A stretch of 64,000 bases of DNA, taken from NCBI GenBank assembly GCA_947258825.1, contig CAMYJX010000001.1:31024-95023 (forward strand), read 5' to 3'. Origin of the DNA: an uncultured Pseudomonadales bacterium (GTDB lineage: Bacteria > Pseudomonadota > Gammaproteobacteria > Pseudomonadales > Azotimanducaceae). How positions within the stretch are numbered: the first letter of the stretch is position 1; each line of letters opens with the position of its first letter. Shown piece after piece: positions 15,230-23,741 of the stretch. A program made the translations under genes and the position numbers. Below the pieces are notes generated by a model that was not told where the DNA came from, did not search any database, and saw only the letters and a list, made by a program, of their open reading frames with translations.

Positions 15230-17782
15230 TTGACTCGCTGGGTATTAGACCTGCAGGCGTCAGATGCTGCGGACCGGGAACTGGTTGGCGGTAAGGCAGC
15301 GCACCTGCACGAGTTGCTCATCGCGGGCCTGTCGGTTCCGGACGCATTCGTGGTGACCACTGAAGCGTTTCACAGCCACTTCCCGACGCCAGATCCCACC
15401 CGGGTTCCGGAACCGCCGGAACTGCAGGCATCCCTGCTGCACGAATTGCAGCGCGCCGTTGAAACCCATTTTCCCGAGGCCGACACGCCGCTGGCCGTCC
15501 GCAGCTCCGCGGTGGCAGAGGACGCTGTGGGCGCGAGCTTCGCTGGCCAGCATGACACCTACTACTACATCGATCGAAACCGCCTCTCTCAGGCCGTTCG
15601 CCAGTGCTGGATGTCCCTGTGGTCGGCCCACGCCCGATCGTACCGAGCCGACAGAGGACCGGCATCCACAGAGCGCTTCGCCATGGCCGTAGTGGTCCAG
15701 CGCATGATTCAGGCGGACCGCGCGGGCGTGTGTTTCACAAGCGATCCCACGGGCCAGTTCGATTCGGCCGTCTGCATTGAGGCCACCTGGGGCCTCGGTG
15801 CGGCGCTGGTGGACGGCAGGGTATCCCCTGATCGTCTGTTTCTCTCTCGCAGCGGAAGTGTTCTGCGTCAGCATGTCGGCCGCAAGCGACACAAAGTTTC
15901 CGCCAGCATGGATAACCCGGATGGTTCCCGACTGGAACCCGTGCCCGCTCAGCAGCAGGGGGTGAGGGTGCTGTCGGATGAGCAGGCAGAAGCAGTGCTG
16001 CAGCAGTCGCTGGCTGCAGAGGCGCTCTTCGGCGGGCCTCAGGACGTCGAATGGGCATTCGCCGGCAACAGCCTTTTCATTCTGCAAAGCAGGCCCATTA
16101 CCAGCCTGGCAACCAGCGATGGCTCGGCCGATGCGGGACCATCGTTTTCTGCGGGGCACGCAATTTACCCCCCCGGAGAGTGGATACTTTTCAAACCGGT
16201 GGCGGAAAACTTCCTGGAACCGCTCACCCCTATGTCAGCCGACCTCCTCGGCCAGGTTCTGCCTGCTTCGCTGGGTCGATTCATCGACGGCCGCTACTAC
16301 CTGAATTTCCGACGCATGGCGCAGCTGCTGCCCTTCAAATGGAGCAACCGGCAGCTGGCCGACGCCATCCTGCTGCGCGGCGCCGCGCCGCGGCTCAAAA
16401 TCGATTGGCGCAAAGCACCATTTGCCGCAGTCGCTGCTGTAGCCGCCTACCTCGCCGTTGGCATCAGCTGGCACCGAACGGCCGGCCTGAGCCGGGAAAG
16501 CCTCGGCGCCTTCGCCGAGCTGTGCAGGAGCGTGGAGGAGGACGACAGCTACGATCCGCGGGCTGCCCTGTTCCGCCTGGCTTTCGGCCGGGGGCCCTTC
16601 GAGTCCATGGGACGTCAGGCGCTGCAGGCGAACATCTCTGCCGGACGATACTTTCTTTACATCGGCGCCCTTCGAAGTTTTATCGCCCGCTACGCGCCGG
16701 ATTTCCCGGAGAACCACATCAACCACCTTTGCAGCGGCGAGCCGGATATGCGCTCGCGACAAATGATCGAAGGTATCCAGCAGCTTGCGAAAGTAGCGGC
16801 CGAAGACCCACAGCTCGCTGCCAAGCTCCACGCCCAGGCGCCCGGTGGTTATTCCGAATTGCTCGCGAGCCTGCCCATCGAGCATCCGTTCTCCCGAGGC
16901 CTTACCGAATTTCTGAGCAACTACGGTCACCGCTGCGTTCGCGAGATCGAGCTCGCTACACCGCGTTGGCGGGAAGACCCGGCAACCGTGCTGCAGATGG
17001 TTCGCAACTATCTGCAGGAGGACCTTCAGATCGCCACGGACAGGCACAGCCTGCACCTGCTGGCCAGGGACGCGCTGCGTCAGGCGTTGCCTCGGCGCTG
17101 GCAGCAGCGTCTCGCTCTGTATCTGGTGCGGCGCATTCGCTACTACGTCACGCTGCGGGAGGATACCCGCCACTATCACACCATGGCGTTCGCCACGGTG
17201 CGCGGCAAGCTTATGAACCTGGGGCTGAGGCTCGTACAGGATGAACGGCTGCGCGTTCAGGACGACGTGTTCTTTCTGTCCTGGGCTGAAGCGGACGCGC
17301 TGAGCCGTGGCGAGCTGGACTGGATGGACGTGGCGGGAAGAGTCCGCCAGCGGCGGCGGCTGAGCCAGAGCCTCAGCCGTCAGCGGCCACCGGAAACCAT
17401 ACACATAGCCGACATGGAAGCCACATCAGACGAAATATCTGACGAGCAGACCACGAGCCAGGAACTGAAAGGACACTGCGCCAGTCCGGGTACGGCCGAA
17501 GGTCCCGTCCGCATCATTACGGACCCGACTACGGCGGCGCACCTCGCCCCGGGAGACATTCTGGTCGCCCCCTATACCGATCCTGCCTGGACGCCCCTGT
17601 TTCCGGTCGCTGCGGCCGTTGTGGTAGAAGTGGGCAGCTATCTTTCTCACGCGGGTACCATCGCACGGGAATACCAGATTCCCTGTCTCGTGGACGTCGG
17701 TAACTGCACCTCGAGACTGAGAGATGGCCAACGCGTCCGAGTGCTGGCGGATGAAGGCAGAGTGGAGATCATCACGCCATGA
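15230..17782 (+). CDS. Rifampin phosphotransferase-like PEP/pyruvate-binding enzyme
   Basis: An 850-residue protein with three parts. Residues 1-300 form an ATP-grasp/PPDK N-terminal domain (VGGKAAHLHELLIAGLSVPD, RSSAVAEDAVGASFAGQHDT, VEWAFAGNSLFILQSRPIT). Residues about 320-740 are a mostly helical middle domain. The last 100 residues are a PEP-utilising swivelling domain with the phospho-carrier His in VGSYLSHAGTIAREYQIP (H807). The order and length match rifampin phosphotransferases, which use ATP to phosphorylate rifamycins, but many relatives have unknown acceptors. There is no C-terminal PEP-binding TIM barrel, so it is not a true PEP synthase. The start is TTG 15230; an ATG at 15212 runs into a stop. 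It follows the RND operon by 74 bp. Confidence 0.75.
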   Translation: MTRWVLDLQASDAADRELVGGKAAHLHELLIAGLSVPDAFVVTTEAFHSHFPTPDPTRVPEPPELQASLLHELQRAVETHFPEADTPLAVRSSAVAEDAVGASFAGQHDTYYYIDRNRLSQAVRQCWMSLWSAHARSYRADRGPASTERFAMAVVVQRMIQADRAGVCFTSDPTGQFDSAVCIEATWGLGAALVDGRVSPDRLFLSRSGSVLRQHVGRKRHKVSASMDNPDGSRLEPVPAQQQGVRVLSDEQAEAVLQQSLAAEALFGGPQDVEWAFAGNSLFILQSRPITSLATSDGSADAGPSFSAGHAIYPPGEWILFKPVAENFLEPLTPMSADLLGQVLPASLGRFIDGRYYLNFRRMAQLLPFKWSNRQLADAILLRGAAPRLKIDWRKAPFAAVAAVAAYLAVGISWHRTAGLSRESLGAFAELCRSVEEDDSYDPRAALFRLAFGRGPFESMGRQALQANISAGRYFLYIGALRSFIARYAPDFPENHINHLCSGEPDMRSRQMIEGIQQLAKVAAEDPQLAAKLHAQAPGGYSELLASLPIEHPFSRGLTEFLSNYGHRCVREIELATPRWREDPATVLQMVRNYLQEDLQIATDRHSLHLLARDALRQALPRRWQQRLALYLVRRIRYYVTLREDTRHYHTMAFATVRGKLMNLGLRLVQDERLRVQDDVFFLSWAEADALSRGELDWMDVAGRVRQRRRLSQSLSRQRPPETIHIADMEATSDEISDEQTTSQELKGHCASPGTAEGPVRIITDPTTAAHLAPGDILVAPYTDPAWTPLFPVAAAVVVEVGSYLSHAGTIAREYQIPCLVDVGNCTSRLRDGQRVRVLADEGRVEIITP

Positions 17783-18054
17783 GTCTGATCCTGTATCTGG
17801 TGCTGCTGCCACTTTCGGTGTGGATGCTTGCCGGCGCCTTCGCGCTGCTGGACGGCGGAAACAGAAGTTCCACCTTCCGCATGCTGGCGTTGCGGCTGCT
17901 GCCTGTGGTGATACTTGCCTGGTTTCTGGGCAAGGGGTTCGTGGTGCCCCTGGCGGGCGCGCTGGTCACGGTGCTGACTGTTCACACCCTCGTATTGATG
18001 GGCACGAGGTGGGCGCTCAAGCGCGAGCTGTTTCGGAGCAGATTCGAAGGCTGA
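17779..18054 (+). CDS. Small hypothetical membrane protein
   Basis: A 91-residue protein with about three hydrophobic helices (LILYLVLLPLSVWMLAGAFA, LLPVVILAWFLGKGFVVPLA, GALVTVLTVHTLVLMG) and a basic C-terminus. Its ATG overlaps the stop of the rifampin-phosphotransferase-like gene (ATGA), so the two are translationally coupled. No family recognised. A role as a membrane partner of the upstream enzyme or RND system is possible, but rests on position alone. Confidence 0.7.
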   Translation: MSLILYLVLLPLSVWMLAGAFALLDGGNRSSTFRMLALRLLPVVILAWFLGKGFVVPLAGALVTVLTVHTLVLMGTRWALKRELFRSRFEG

Positions 18055-18578
18055 TGGGCGGTGATGTTGCGAATGCAGGAACCGCACCCGAAGGTCCATC
18101 AGGGGAAAAAAGAGCCCCGGCGACTGGGGATTGGGGAGGGGGGTCGTCACCGGGGCGCTTCGAAATCGTGAGAGGACATTGTCCGCTCGGATTTCTAACT
18201 AAGTTATAGCAGAAGGCTGATAACTTACCTGGATTAGTCCTACGATCGGCGTAAGAGTTCCACGGTGGCCGGCTACAGGGGTTCCTTCTTCTGGACCGCA
18301 CCCGTAAGCCATTGAATTATAAGGGAGTGTAACCGCTTGCCCTGAATGAGAAACAGGTGGCCGCCCTCGAAGAACCGCACTTTAGCGATGGGTATTATTC
18401 GCGCCATTGCATGAATATCGGGCCTGCATACTGGCTGCCGGAACGATGCCGTCACAGCGCCCCGGAGGATCTTCCGCCAGCTTCACAGACAAATACCCGC
18501 TCAGGTATGCTGCATCGCTGCTTTACGCCACTCTGGCCATATCCACATTCCATCACAAGCCCGGAGCATCCAGCCGCC
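18055..18578. other. 524-bp intergenic region without a convincing gene
   Basis: No ORF here looks real on either strand; the frame before the LLM gene stays open from 18357 but encodes no oxidoreductase sequence. It holds a G-rich stretch with a loose inverted repeat (around 18115-18160, CCCCGGCGAC...GTCACCGGGG), a strong hairpin at 18201-18226, the imperfect palindrome GGATTAGTCC at about 18231-18240, and A/T-rich bases near 18310-18325 that could hold a -10 element. Confidence 0.6.
18201..18226. other. Inverted repeat / RNA hairpin of unknown role
   Basis: AAGTTATAGC and GCTGATAACTT pair as a 10-bp stem with one bulged G around a five-base AGAAG loop. The 7-bp outer arms (18201-18207 and 18220-18226) are perfect. 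No T-tract follows, so it is unlikely to be a plain terminator. It could be an operator or a leader-RNA structure for the LLM gene. Confidence 0.5.
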
Positions 18579-19526
18579 ATGAGCATTTCCCTGGGAGTAC
18601 ACGTCGGTCAGCAGAACATGGCCATGGACGAAATGCGGGCGCTCTGGCGCAAGCTGGACAGCCGCGGCGTGGATTGGATATCCGCCTGGGATCACTTCTA
18701 CGAGGCGCCCCCTAAAGGCGGCACCCAGCCCCATTTCGAAGCCCTCGCGACGCTGGGCGCGCTGGCCGCGGAGACCCGTAACGCTAGAATCGGCTGTCTG
18801 GTATTTTACGTCGGCTACCGCAACCCGGCGCTGCTCGCCAAGGCCGCGACCACGCTGGATCACATCAGCAACGGGCGCTTCGAGCTAGGCATCGGCGCCG
18901 GCTGGCACATCTGGGAAGCAAGCGCCCACGGCTATCCCTTCCCGGACATCGGAACCCGGCTGGATATGCTGGAGGAGGCCGCCCAGGTCATCCGACGGAT
19001 GCTGACCGAAGACCGTACCACTTTCTCAGGCAAGCACTTTCAGGTGGATAACGTCAGCTGCCTGCCAAAGCCCGTTCAGCCGCGCCTGCCTATCTGGATC
19101 GGCGGTGTGGGCGAAAAACGCACGCTGCAGATCGTTGCCGATCACGCCGACGGCTGGAACGCAGCCTATCTCGCGCCAGATGAGTTCTCACGCGTCAACG
19201 ACGTGCTCAATCACTGGTGCGAGGAAGAAGGCCGTGATCCGGGCTCGTTGAAACGCGCGGCGAACATCACCTTCAACATGGCGCTGAAAGAGCAGGATCT
19301 GGACCGTCAACGCGCGGTCCTTCAGGAGGACTGGGGCGACATGGCCGACAGGATCGCAGGCGGTTCGCTGCTGTGCACGCCCGACGAGGCGGTAGCAAGA
19401 ATTCTGGAATACGTCGATGCGGGGGCCGACGAGATAAACATCGCCCTGCGCGCGCCCTGGGACGAAGAAACTCTGGACGCCTATCTTGAATTCGTGATGC
19501 CGGCTGTTCGAAAAGCCGTAGGTTAG
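18579..19526 (+). CDS. LLM class flavin-dependent oxidoreductase (luciferase-like)
   Basis: A 315-residue luciferase-like monooxygenase. The landmarks are SISLGVHVGQQN at the start, AWDHFYEAPP, LAAETRNARIGCLVFYVGYR, NPALLAKAATTLDHISNGRF, GIGAGWHIWEASAHGYPFPD and LPIWIGGVGEKRTLQIVADH, all standard for this TIM-barrel family. It uses reduced FMN or F420; the subgroup resembles those annotated as F420-dependent, but cofactor choice cannot be proven here. ATG 18579 is chosen because the family fold begins there. It stands alone on the plus strand, converging on the CitE-like gene, with a long non-coding leader. Confidence 0.85.
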   Translation: MSISLGVHVGQQNMAMDEMRALWRKLDSRGVDWISAWDHFYEAPPKGGTQPHFEALATLGALAAETRNARIGCLVFYVGYRNPALLAKAATTLDHISNGRFELGIGAGWHIWEASAHGYPFPDIGTRLDMLEEAAQVIRRMLTEDRTTFSGKHFQVDNVSCLPKPVQPRLPIWIGGVGEKRTLQIVADHADGWNAAYLAPDEFSRVNDVLNHWCEEEGRDPGSLKRAANITFNMALKEQDLDRQRAVLQEDWGDMADRIAGGSLLCTPDEAVARILEYVDAGADEINIALRAPWDEETLDAYLEFVMPAVRKAVG

Positions 19527-19589
19527 CCGTGCTCACGGCTGCCACCCGCTCCCGCACCCCGAGCAGATAGAGCCCGCTATCAGGGTAGA

Positions 19590-20477
19590 TCAACGTTCAG
19601 ACAGCGCCTCGGCGAACGCCAGGGTACGCTGCGCTTCCGCGGCGTGCAGATTTTCGATGAGCTTGCCATCGAGCACCGCAACGCCTTTGCCTTCGGCCTG
19701 GGCTGCCTCCCAGGCGGCAAGAACGGCTCGGGCTTGACCCACGGCTTCCGCGTCGTACCCGAAGACCTCGTTGGCAGGATCGATCTGCGTCGGATGAATC
19801 AGGGTCTTGCCGTCGTATCCCATGGCACGCGCCTGCTCACAGGCTGCGCGGAAGCTTTTCTGGTTGCGAAAGTCCAGATGTACGCCATCGAGAATGTCCA
19901 GAGCGCAGGCGCGAGCCACCAGCGCACAGTGCTGCAACGCGTAGGCGATGTTTAACCTCGACTCCGTGTGCCGGGCACGCAGTTCCTTCACCAGATCACT
20001 GGTACCCATCACCAGACAGGAAAGGCGGCTGGTTCGGCGCGCGAGATCCCGAATGTCCAGCACGCCCAGAGGCGTTTCCACCATGAACCACAAAGGCAGT
20101 CGGTCGCCGCCAGCCTTGTCCACAACGGCCAGCATGTGATCAATCTGAGCCGCGGTTTCCACTTTGGGAAACAACAGGCCCTGCAGCGGAAGCCCTGCCA
20201 CCGCCTGAACGTCATCGGCCCCCCAGGGGGTGTCCAGGCCATTAACCCGGACGACGAGTTCCCGGTAGCCGTATCCGCCGCGGGAAACAGCCGCCACCAC
20301 CTGATCTCTGGCGAGATCTTTGGCATCCGCGGCAACGGCGTCTTCCAGGTCGAATATGATGGAGTCACAAGACAGCTCACGGGCTTTTTCCAACGCTCGA
20401 GCATTGGCGCCGGGCATGTAGAGCACCGATCGCCGGGGGCGGATGCCGGCAGCGACCACATCATCAGACTGGGTCAT
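19590..20477 (-). CDS. HpcH/HpaI/CitE-family CoA ester lyase
   Basis: A 295-residue protein with CitE-type landmarks: RRSVLYMPGANARALEKARE, SIIFDLEDAVAADAKDLARD (the Mg-binding DLED), ELVVRVNGLDTPWGADDV, LLFPKVETAAQI (Lys/Glu metal site), WFMVETPLGVLDIRDLAR and GYDGKTLIHPTQI. Stand-alone members cleave or hydrolyse malyl-CoA, citramalyl-CoA or related 3-hydroxy-dicarboxyl-CoA esters. The start is clear, with GGGAGGT 5 bases upstream of the ATG. No citrate lyase alpha or gamma subunit is nearby, so it is not part of citrate lyase. Confidence 0.85.
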   Translation of the reverse strand: MTQSDDVVAAGIRPRRSVLYMPGANARALEKARELSCDSIIFDLEDAVAADAKDLARDQVVAAVSRGGYGYRELVVRVNGLDTPWGADDVQAVAGLPLQGLLFPKVETAAQIDHMLAVVDKAGGDRLPLWFMVETPLGVLDIRDLARRTSRLSCLVMGTSDLVKELRARHTESRLNIAYALQHCALVARACALDILDGVHLDFRNQKSFRAACEQARAMGYDGKTLIHPTQIDPANEVFGYDAEAVGQARAVLAAWEAAQAEGKGVAVLDGKLIENLHAAEAQRTLAFAEALSER

Positions 20478-20532
20478 GAAACCTCCCTAGAGAGCACCAT
20501 TCTAACGACCGGTTTCGGCAGGCGGGGAAAAC

Positions 20533-20961
20533 TCAGTGATTGGGCGGACGAACGTGACCAGGCGCGCGGAAGAAGGAAAGGCGCTCGCCAGCAGCCCGCG
20601 TTTGCATGCGGTCTGCCTTACACCGGCAGCTGTAATCCGAGAGAATCGGGATCATGCCGAATGCAGCCAGCAGCGTGCTGACCACGAACCATCCTTCCTG
20701 ACGAACGTACCAGTCCGACTCGAGCTTTGGCACGTCCATGAAGAATCCGGCGAAAAAGAAGAACATCAACATGGTGGTGGAAATGGCGAGAAGACGGGAG
20801 AAAAAGTGGCCGACATCGGCAAACACACTGATGGTGGCAAGCGCGCTGGCCAGAGCGTAGGGCACCCAGATGAAGGGCGTCGGGTGGGGCACGTGCAGCA
20901 GCGCCACTGCCAGCAGCATCAGTGCTATCGCGCCATGTATTACCTGCATCGGTTTCGCCAC
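20533..20961 (-). CDS. Hypothetical membrane protein
   Basis: A 142-residue protein with about four predicted helices (VIHGAIALMLLAVALLH, FIWVPYALASALATISVF, LLAISTTMLMFFFFAGFFM, GWFVVSTLLAAFGMIPILSD) and a short Cys- and Arg-containing tail. The likely start is GTG 20961, with GAGGG 8 bases upstream. It lies 55 bp upstream of the CitE-like gene on the same strand and may be co-transcribed with it. No family recognised. Confidence 0.65.
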   Translation of the reverse strand: MAKPMQVIHGAIALMLLAVALLHVPHPTPFIWVPYALASALATISVFADVGHFFSRLLAISTTMLMFFFFAGFFMDVPKLESDWYVRQEGWFVVSTLLAAFGMIPILSDYSCRCKADRMQTRAAGERLSFFRAPGHVRPPNH

Positions 20962-21370
20962 TCTTTGACCCTCGTCAGCTGATCCAGCTTTTAGTCAACG
21001 TCCTGTTAACCCACAGCCTGTTAATCAGCTATCTGTTGTCTGATTACATGTTATAGCCAACGACCCTTCCGTGGGTTCCTGCACCTTTTTCCGCGGGCTC
21101 GGTCGCGGTGCGTTTCATTGCTATGTCTGCTCCGAATCCGCACAGCTTCGCCCTGTTTTTGCGCCATCTCTGATTCATTTTCTGGCGCTCGCACCAAGAT
21201 GCTCTTTCTCTGAAGTCTCAGCAATGAACATGCAGCAGTCAACCGTTTTGTTACACATCGTGACAGCCGGCTACCAAATTACCCAAAGATTCGCTCAGGA
21301 CCTTTGTCAGGCCGATAATTGTGGCCTGTAAATGGCTAATTATAGACAATATAATTGTCGTAAATGAGCA
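20962..21370. other. 409-bp non-coding, A/T-richer region
   Basis: No ORF here has recognisable protein features on either strand. It lies between the membrane-protein gene start and the end of the SDR gene, both on the minus strand. Near 21000-21050 there are two CCTGTTAA direct repeats, possible regulatory sites for the minus-strand membrane protein. The right end (21310-21360) is strikingly A/T-rich for this genome and holds a perfect 15-bp palindrome. Confidence 0.6.
21345..21359. other. Perfect inverted repeat in an A/T-rich patch
   Basis: GACAAT-ATA-ATTGTC is a perfect palindrome with a 3-bp centre, 11 bp beyond the SDR stop codon. It contains TATAAT at 21350-21355 on the plus strand. 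A related ATAATTGT is found at 21315-21322. It could be an operator or the dyad of a weak terminator. Confidence 0.5.
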
Positions 21371-22177
21371 TCAACCAATGCGAGCGGACTGGCCGCCATC
21401 AACCGGCAGGCACGCGCCGGTAATGAACCTGGCCTCGTCAGAGGCCAGGAAGAGGGCTGCATTGGCAACATCCCAGGCGTCACCCATCTTCCCGCCCAGG
21501 GGAACGCGCGCATCACGCCGTTTGATAAGCGCTTCCCGATCGTGCCCCGCCGCCACATACCCCTCGATGGCCATGGGCGTATTCATCAAACCCGGCATGA
21601 TGACGTTGGCTCGAATGCCGTACTGAGCGTTGCCGGTGGCCAGCGCCTGGGTATAGGCATTGAGCGCGGCTTTGGAGCTTTTGTAGGCGACAAGACCGAC
21701 GGCGCAGACGGCGGCAACCGAAGAAATGTTCGTGATGACTCCGCTGCCCTGATCGCGCATCACCGGCAGGACATGCTTGCAGGTAAACATTATGGACTTG
21801 ATGTTGGTCGCGAAGATTCGATCCCAGACATCTTCGGTCATGCTGGTTGGCCCGGCATCCCCGGCACCGATGCCCACGTTGTTGTGCAGCACGTCGACGC
21901 GACCAAAGCGACCAATACAGTCGGCGACGATGGCCGCACACTGTGCTTCCAAAGTCACGTCAGCCTGGAGAACGCAGCCTTCGCCGCCTCGCTGCTCAAC
22001 CAGAGAAAGCGTTTCCTGTGCCGAATCGAGATCTCGATCCACCAGCAGCAGCGTGGCGCCCTCTTCTGCAAATCGCAGGGCCGTCGCCCGACCATTCCCG
22101 AAGGTGGTGCCCGGCGTCTGGCCGGCGCCGATAATAATCGCGATTTTGTCCGCCAGACGGCCTGCTAGATGTCCCAT
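21371..22177 (-). CDS. SDR family oxidoreductase
   Basis: A 268-residue short-chain dehydrogenase. The nucleotide-binding motif is expanded (IIIGAGQTPGTTFGNGRATA), followed by DVTLEAQ, HNNVGIG (NNAG-type) and the catalytic ITNISSVAAVCAVGLVAYKSSKAAL with Ser, Tyr and Lys in place. The C-terminus ends in VDGGQS, usual for classical SDRs. It overlaps the upstream carboxymuconolactone-decarboxylase-like gene by 13 bp, so the two probably form an operon read right to left. The extended Gly loop marks a distinct SDR subgroup; the substrate is unknown. Confidence 0.85.
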   Translation of the reverse strand: MGHLAGRLADKIAIIIGAGQTPGTTFGNGRATALRFAEEGATLLLVDRDLDSAQETLSLVEQRGGEGCVLQADVTLEAQCAAIVADCIGRFGRVDVLHNNVGIGAGDAGPTSMTEDVWDRIFATNIKSIMFTCKHVLPVMRDQGSGVITNISSVAAVCAVGLVAYKSSKAALNAYTQALATGNAQYGIRANVIMPGLMNTPMAIEGYVAAGHDREALIKRRDARVPLGGKMGDAWDVANAALFLASDEARFITGACLPVDGGQSARIG

Positions 22178-22719
22178 CCGGGCAGTCCCTCATCGGGTTG
22201 CACGCCAAAGCTGTTGAGAGCCATGGAAACCAGATTGTACTGGCCCACGGTGAAAACCACATCCATCAGCTGCTGCGTGGAAAGATGCTGGCTGAGCCCC
22301 TGCCAGGTGGTGTCGCGAACGTGGGCATCCGCATGCAGCTCATCGGTGGCCTGCAGAAGCAGCCGGTCCAAATCGCTGAGACCGGGAGTATCGGGCCCGG
22401 AAATGGCCGTACGAATCTCTTCGTCTGTCATACCTTCATCCCGCGCAATGAGCACGTGCTGCCCCCACTCATAGCCCGCCTGGCAAAGGTAGCCTATCCG
22501 CAGGATGACGAGCTCACGTTCCCGCGGCGGCAGGGTCGATTTACCGAGTATGTGGTTGGCGAAGACCAGCCAGCGACGCATGAGATCCGGATGGTTGCTC
22601 AGCGTCTTGAAAATGTTCAGAACCGTCCCCTGCTCGACCCGAGGGCCGAGCAGCTTCCTGGCTTCTTCACTCCACTGCTCTGGTTCCAGCGGCTCTACCC
22701 GCGGCTTAGATAGGCGCAT
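22165..22719 (-). CDS. Carboxymuconolactone decarboxylase family protein
   Basis: A 184-residue all-helical protein of the CMD/AhpD superfamily: LNIFKTLSNHPDLMRRWLVF, LPPRERELVILRIGYLCQAG and YEWGQHVLIARDEGMTDEEI are diagnostic. Only one Cys occurs in the motif (LCQAGYEWGQH), so it lacks the CxxC redox pair of AhpD and is closer to gamma-carboxymuconolactone-decarboxylase-like proteins of uncertain function. ATG 22719 follows GGGGAGA. It is the first gene of a pair with the SDR at 21371-22177. Confidence 0.82.
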   Translation of the reverse strand: MRLSKPRVEPLEPEQWSEEARKLLGPRVEQGTVLNIFKTLSNHPDLMRRWLVFANHILGKSTLPPRERELVILRIGYLCQAGYEWGQHVLIARDEGMTDEEIRTAISGPDTPGLSDLDRLLLQATDELHADAHVRDTTWQGLSQHLSTQQLMDVVFTVGQYNLVSMALNSFGVQPDEGLPGWDI

Positions 22720-22886
22720 ATGTCTCCCCCTGCACTGTGGTTGCCGATTCCCGATGTCACGCTTCACTGGCGCGCGTCCTCTGTAGAGCGGGCGCGACGC
22801 TTCTCCGGCCAGCATTCAACCCTTCCGATAATATACTCCTCCCCACAGGCTTTATGCAGCGCCCGCACCACCCAGGAGAACCAGAA

Positions 22887-23657
22887 ATGACCGTAGAAAT
22901 CAGCCGGGTCGATTCGACCACTATCATCACCATCAACCGACCGCAGGTGCGCAATGCGGTAGACGGCAAGACTGCAGAGGCCCTGGCGGAGGCTTTCCGG
23001 CATTTCGATGCGGATCAGGACGCGTCGGTGGCAATCCTGACGGGCGCGGCGGGCACGTTCTGCGCCGGGGCCGATCTGAAGGCCGTATCCGCCGGGGACG
23101 GCAATCGGGTCAGCGACAGCGGTGATGGCCCCATGGGACCCACCCGTATGCTGCTCAGCAAACCGGTGATCGCCGCGGTCGAAGGGCACGCCGTGGCCGG
23201 AGGATTGGAGCTGGCCGTCTGGTGCGATCTGCGCGTGGCAGCCCGCGATGCGGTGTTCGGCGTCTACTGCCGGCGCTGGGGCGTCCCCCTGGTCGACGGC
23301 GGAACCATTCGTCTGACCCGCCTCATCGGCCAGAGCCACGCCATGGACCTGATCCTGACCGGGCGCGGCGTATCGGGGGAGGAAGCGAAAGCCATGGGGC
23401 TGGCGAATCGACTGACGGAACCGGGCAACGCCCTGGAGACAGCGCTGGAGCTGGCCCGGGACCTCGACCGCTATCCCCAGCGCTGCCTGAGAAGCGATCG
23501 GCTTTCCGCCTACGAGCAGTGGGCGTTGCCGCTGGCAGAAGCGTTGAAGAACGAGACGCGGCGGGGCCGCGCCGTGATCGACTCAGGAGAAACCCGCGCC
23601 GGTGCCAGCCGCTTCGCCGCCGGCGCGGGACGCCACGGGGACTTTTCGAGCATCTGA
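22887..23657 (+). CDS. Crotonase/enoyl-CoA hydratase family protein
   Basis: A 256-residue crotonase. The oxyanion-hole loops are seen as TFCAGADLKAV and EGHAVAGGLELAVWCDLRV. The first catalytic Glu is kept (E108 in GGLELA), but the place of the second (Glu164 in rat enoyl-CoA hydratase) is Cys (C128 in FGVYCRRWGVPLVDGGT). It may therefore not be a simple hydratase; isomerase, hydrolase or lyase activity is possible. ATG 22887 follows AGGAGAACC. It diverges from the CMD gene and converges on the threonine dehydratase gene. Confidence 0.85.
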   Translation: MTVEISRVDSTTIITINRPQVRNAVDGKTAEALAEAFRHFDADQDASVAILTGAAGTFCAGADLKAVSAGDGNRVSDSGDGPMGPTRMLLSKPVIAAVEGHAVAGGLELAVWCDLRVAARDAVFGVYCRRWGVPLVDGGTIRLTRLIGQSHAMDLILTGRGVSGEEAKAMGLANRLTEPGNALETALELARDLDRYPQRCLRSDRLSAYEQWALPLAEALKNETRRGRAVIDSGETRAGASRFAAGAGRHGDFSSI

Positions 23658-23741
23658 CCCCATGGGCCCGGGGCACGACACCCTCATCGTGATGTGGGCC
23701 CTGAAAGCAGACCCCGACGCCAGCGCCGACGTACGCCTGAT

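Noticed and set aside
15230..17782. Phosphoenolpyruvate synthase (PpsA)
   Set aside because: The C-terminal PEP-binding TIM barrel is missing, and the phospho-His domain is last instead of central.
19590..20477. Citrate lyase beta subunit in a complete citrate lyase
   Set aside because: No alpha, gamma or accessory subunit genes are nearby; stand-alone CitE-like lyase is more likely.
21071..21331. 86-codon ORF on the plus strand
   Set aside because: No ribosome-binding site, no domain, and irregular composition; judged as chance.
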